Shown piece after piece: positions 6,858 through 8,340 of a DNA stretch of 8,340 bases. The notes beneath the pieces were generated by a model. It had not been told where the DNA came from. It did no database searches and saw nothing but the letters and a program-made list of their open reading frames with translations. Both the position numbers and the translations under genes were made by a program. The first letter of the stretch is position 1; the number at the start of each line of letters is the position of its first letter. Source of the stretch: Chitinivibrionia bacterium (lineage in GTDB: Bacteria > Krumholzibacteriota > Krumholzibacteriia > WVZY01); NCBI GenBank assembly GCA_016208665.1, contig JACQXT010000090.1:1533-9872 (forward strand). Reading direction: 5' to 3'.

Positions 6858-7445
6858 TTAGTCGGTATACTGGGCCTTAATGCTTCCCCACGTGGTTGCG
6901 CTCGCAGGAGTGGCGCACCCATTTGCATACCCCGGCGATGGATTGCATCCCGTTCCGAGAGGCGGGGTGGCGCCGGAGTAGGGATTCAAGCCGTCAAACA
7001 GGACCCATGATCCCACTCCGTCGGATTCTCTCCCGACGGAACGGTCATCCAGCGCTTCAAACGCGGCGTACGAATAGGAGTCCTCGACGAGCGTGTCCGG
7101 ACCGGCTATCCGGTAGAGCGTGACGGTGTCTCCCGAATTATTGAGGCTCAAACCGTACGACGGATAGCCCGTTTCGGCCTGCCACGCAACCGCATCCGAT
7201 CCGTACACGATTGCGATTCTTCCCGGCTCCAACGCGCCGCTGAACGCGAATCTCCAGACGTAGCCGCCCGAGGCGTCGCCAAGGCGATACTGCGAGAGAT
7301 CGACGGTGGTGACGCCTGCATTGATCACCTCGACCCATTCGTCGGTCTTCGAACTGACGCTGCCGTCCGAGTTCCAATCGATGACGGGATCGGCGAGAAA
7401 TTCGTTCAGCTTGACTTGAGCCGATACTGCGGAATGCCGCCCCAT
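6858..7445 (-). CDS. Secreted lamin-tail-domain (LTD) protein, function unknown
   Basis: 195 codons from the first ATG. The single recognisable domain is a lamin tail (LTD) immunoglobulin-like fold: KLNEFLADP (12-20), DEWVEVINAG (35-44), VDLSQYRLGD (48-57), GRIAIVYGSD (75-84) and GLSLNNSGDTVTLYR (98-112). LTD repeats occur in many extracellular bacterial proteins and may bind surfaces or nucleic acids. DWNSDG (23-28) resembles a calcium-binding DxNxDG loop. Two cysteines (167, 177) could form a disulfide outside the cytoplasm. The C-terminus WGSIKAQYTD resembles a short terminal motif of similar exported proteins, possibly a sorting or anchoring signal (from memory, unverified). From ATG 7445 only the tail of a signal peptide, ending near SAVSAQ, is included; the hydrophobic part is encoded just upstream without a usable start codon. 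It is probably unrelated to the mutase operon, from which a 378-nt gap and a promoter separate it. Confidence 0.75.
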   Translation of the reverse strand: MGRHSAVSAQVKLNEFLADPVIDWNSDGSVSSKTDEWVEVINAGVTTVDLSQYRLGDASGGYVWRFAFSGALEPGRIAIVYGSDAVAWQAETGYPSYGLSLNNSGDTVTLYRIAGPDTLVEDSYSYAAFEALDDRSVGRESDGVGSWVLFDGLNPYSGATPPLGTGCNPSPGYANGCATPASATTWGSIKAQYTD

Positions 7446-7526
7446 GAGGAGCAGGCATAAAATGAAAAGAGCAACGTGTTTGAGAGTGCTTGTCCCGGGC
7501 GGCGCTCCCCGCTATCCTGATTGCAT
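7446..7526 (-). other. In-frame signal-peptide coding segment upstream of the LTD gene, lacking a normal start and interrupted by TAG
   Basis: Reading upstream of ATG 7445 in the same frame gives LKHVALFILCLLL followed by MGRHSAVSAQ: a lysine, a hydrophobic core and a small-residue cleavage region, as in a signal peptide. No ATG, GTG or TTG occurs between 7446 and an in-frame TAG at 7514-7512. Four codons further up is an ATG (7526-7524) with CGGAG almost touching it. The true N-terminus is therefore either disrupted (nonsense change or base error) or begins at a rare codon such as ATT 7463. Confidence 0.5.
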
Positions 7527-7639
7527 GCTCCGTATAGGCGTTGTCGCGGCTCCGGACTACCTCCGCCACCTCGCCCCGCTTGAACCCGCCGTTGCGGTCC
7601 AGCGCAGGTATGGGAATCTCGAACCGCAAGGAAATCGTC

Positions 7640-8340
7640 TTATATTTTTTCCGCCGACGCCGGCAGGAACGCCGTGAACGTCGAACCCGAGCCGCGCCTC
7701 GAGGATATGGTGACCCATCCGTCGTGCTGCTTTACGATGCCGTAAACCACCGAAAGCCCAAGCCCCGCGCCGCCCCCGAGATTCTTGGTCGTAAAGAACG
7801 GATCGAAGATATGAGGAAGCGACGTCGGATCGATGCCGGGACCTTCATCGGCGACCGAAAGCCGGATGAAATCGCCCGGGCGCGCTTCGCTCCCGGAAGC
7901 GCATTCGCTCCGGGATACGGCGACGTTATCGAGGCCTATCCGCAGGGTCCCTCCTTCCGGCATCGCCTCGCGCGCGTTGACTATGAGATTCATGATCATG
8001 AGCTCGATCTCCGCTTCGTCGCCGATCATGTTCCGAAGGCCGGGCTGGATGCTGCGGCAAACGGTTATGTCGTCGCCCAGGATGCGCTTCATGTCGGGCA
8101 GCATCCGGTCGACGGTCGCCCCCGGATCAAACACCCTGGCCTCGCCGAGACGGCCGCCTCGAACGAGCAGGAGTTGCTGGGTAAGGCTTGCCGCCCGGGA
8201 ACCTTCGCCTTGGATTTTCATGATATGCTCGCGCGCCGGGTGATCGGCGTCCGTTGCCTCAAGGGCGCTGTGCGCGCTCCGGAGAATGGCCGTGATGAGA
8301 GAGCTGAAGTCGCGCGCGGCCTTCTCCGCCACCGCTCCCA
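7640..8340 (-). CDS. Sensor histidine kinase, C-terminal part (5' end outside window), with degenerate H-box
   Basis: Partial gene; the frame is open to the window edge. Residues below are numbered from the valine codon at 8332. A dimerisation helix pair occupies about 1-60, ending in RAASLTQQLL as in kinases of the AHDFNNLL type. The HATPase domain follows with all its boxes: N (MNLIVNAREAM, 114-124), G1 (DEGPGI, 162-167), F (IFDPFFTTK, 175-183), G2 (GAGLGLSVVYG, 188-198) and G3 (GSGSTF, 214-219). The phospho-accepting histidine of the usual HDFNNL is replaced: the sequence reads RDFSSL with Arg7 (codon CGC, 8314-8312). ATP binding is expected, but normal autophosphorylation at this site is not. 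No receiver domain follows; TAA is at 7642-7640. Input domains and the partner regulator would lie beyond 8340. The lamin-tail reading frame starts about 195 nt downstream. Confidence 0.9.
   Translation of the reverse strand, partial: GAVAEKAARDFSSLITAILRSAHSALEATDADHPAREHIMKIQGEGSRAASLTQQLLLVRGGRLGEARVFDPGATVDRMLPDMKRILGDDITVCRSIQPGLRNMIGDEAEIELMIMNLIVNAREAMPEGGTLRIGLDNVAVSRSECASGSEARPGDFIRLSVADEGPGIDPTSLPHIFDPFFTTKNLGGGAGLGLSVVYGIVKQHDGWVTISSRRGSGSTFTAFLPASAEKI

Noticed and set aside
7138..7629. 163-codon minus-strand frame beginning with TTG 7629, overlapping the lamin-tail gene
   Set aside because: Most of it is the arginine-rich shadow of the lamin-tail gene. Its first 60 codons match nothing I recognise.
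7444..7677. 77-codon plus-strand frame between the lamin-tail and kinase genes
   Set aside because: It runs into the kinase coding region antisense, has no family resemblance, and lacks a clear ribosome binding site.
1..8340. CRISPR arrays, tRNA or rRNA genes, insertion sequences and attachment sites
   Set aside because: No regularly spaced repeats, structural RNA signatures, transposase motifs or flanking direct repeats were seen on either strand.

Overview
This is a GC-rich bacterial window in which every supported gene lies on the minus strand, so transcription runs from position 8340 towards position 1. Purine-rich GGAGG ribosome binding sites and the gene content fit a GC-rich bacterium that carries out B12-dependent acyl-CoA metabolism. 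A lamin-tail-domain exported protein of this style is common in uncultured, often candidate-phylum Gram-negative lineages. That is a loose impression, and the sequence does not let me assign a phylum.

Upstream part (8340 to about 6690): the C-terminal part of a sensor histidine kinase enters from the window edge and ends at 7640. It has an intact ATP-binding domain, but arginine replaces the phospho-accepting histidine. Next is a small secreted lamin-tail-domain protein (6858-7445). Its probable signal peptide is encoded upstream of its first ATG and has no normal start codon. A 9-bp inverted repeat follows the gene, then an AT-rich patch.

Main part (about 6690 to 6): a promoter with a perfect TTGACA -35 box precedes a roughly 170-nt leader and a six-gene operon. 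In order of transcription these are a MeaB/ArgK-type G-protein chaperone, a B12-dependent acyl-CoA mutase large subunit, its B12-binding small subunit, an acyl-CoA dehydrogenase, an acetyl-CoA acetyltransferase (thiolase) and a 3-hydroxybutyryl-CoA dehydrogenase. The first two genes overlap or nearly touch. The other gaps are 43 to 107 nt, and each holds a short hairpin.

The main result is that the mutase, which would normally be annotated as methylmalonyl-CoA mutase, carries Phe and Gln (F83, Q201) where true methylmalonyl-CoA mutases have Tyr and Arg (Y89, R207 in Propionibacterium shermanii). The residue spacing is identical, and Phe/Gln is the known signature of isobutyryl-CoA mutase. With the neighbouring enzymes this gives a coherent route: isobutyryl-CoA <-> n-butyryl-CoA -> crotonyl-CoA -> [3-hydroxybutyryl-CoA] -> acetoacetyl-CoA -> 2 acetyl-CoA, or the reverse. 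Only the crotonase step is absent, and it may lie beyond position 1. No methylmalonyl-CoA epimerase or propionyl-CoA carboxylase gene is present, which also argues against a propionate pathway.
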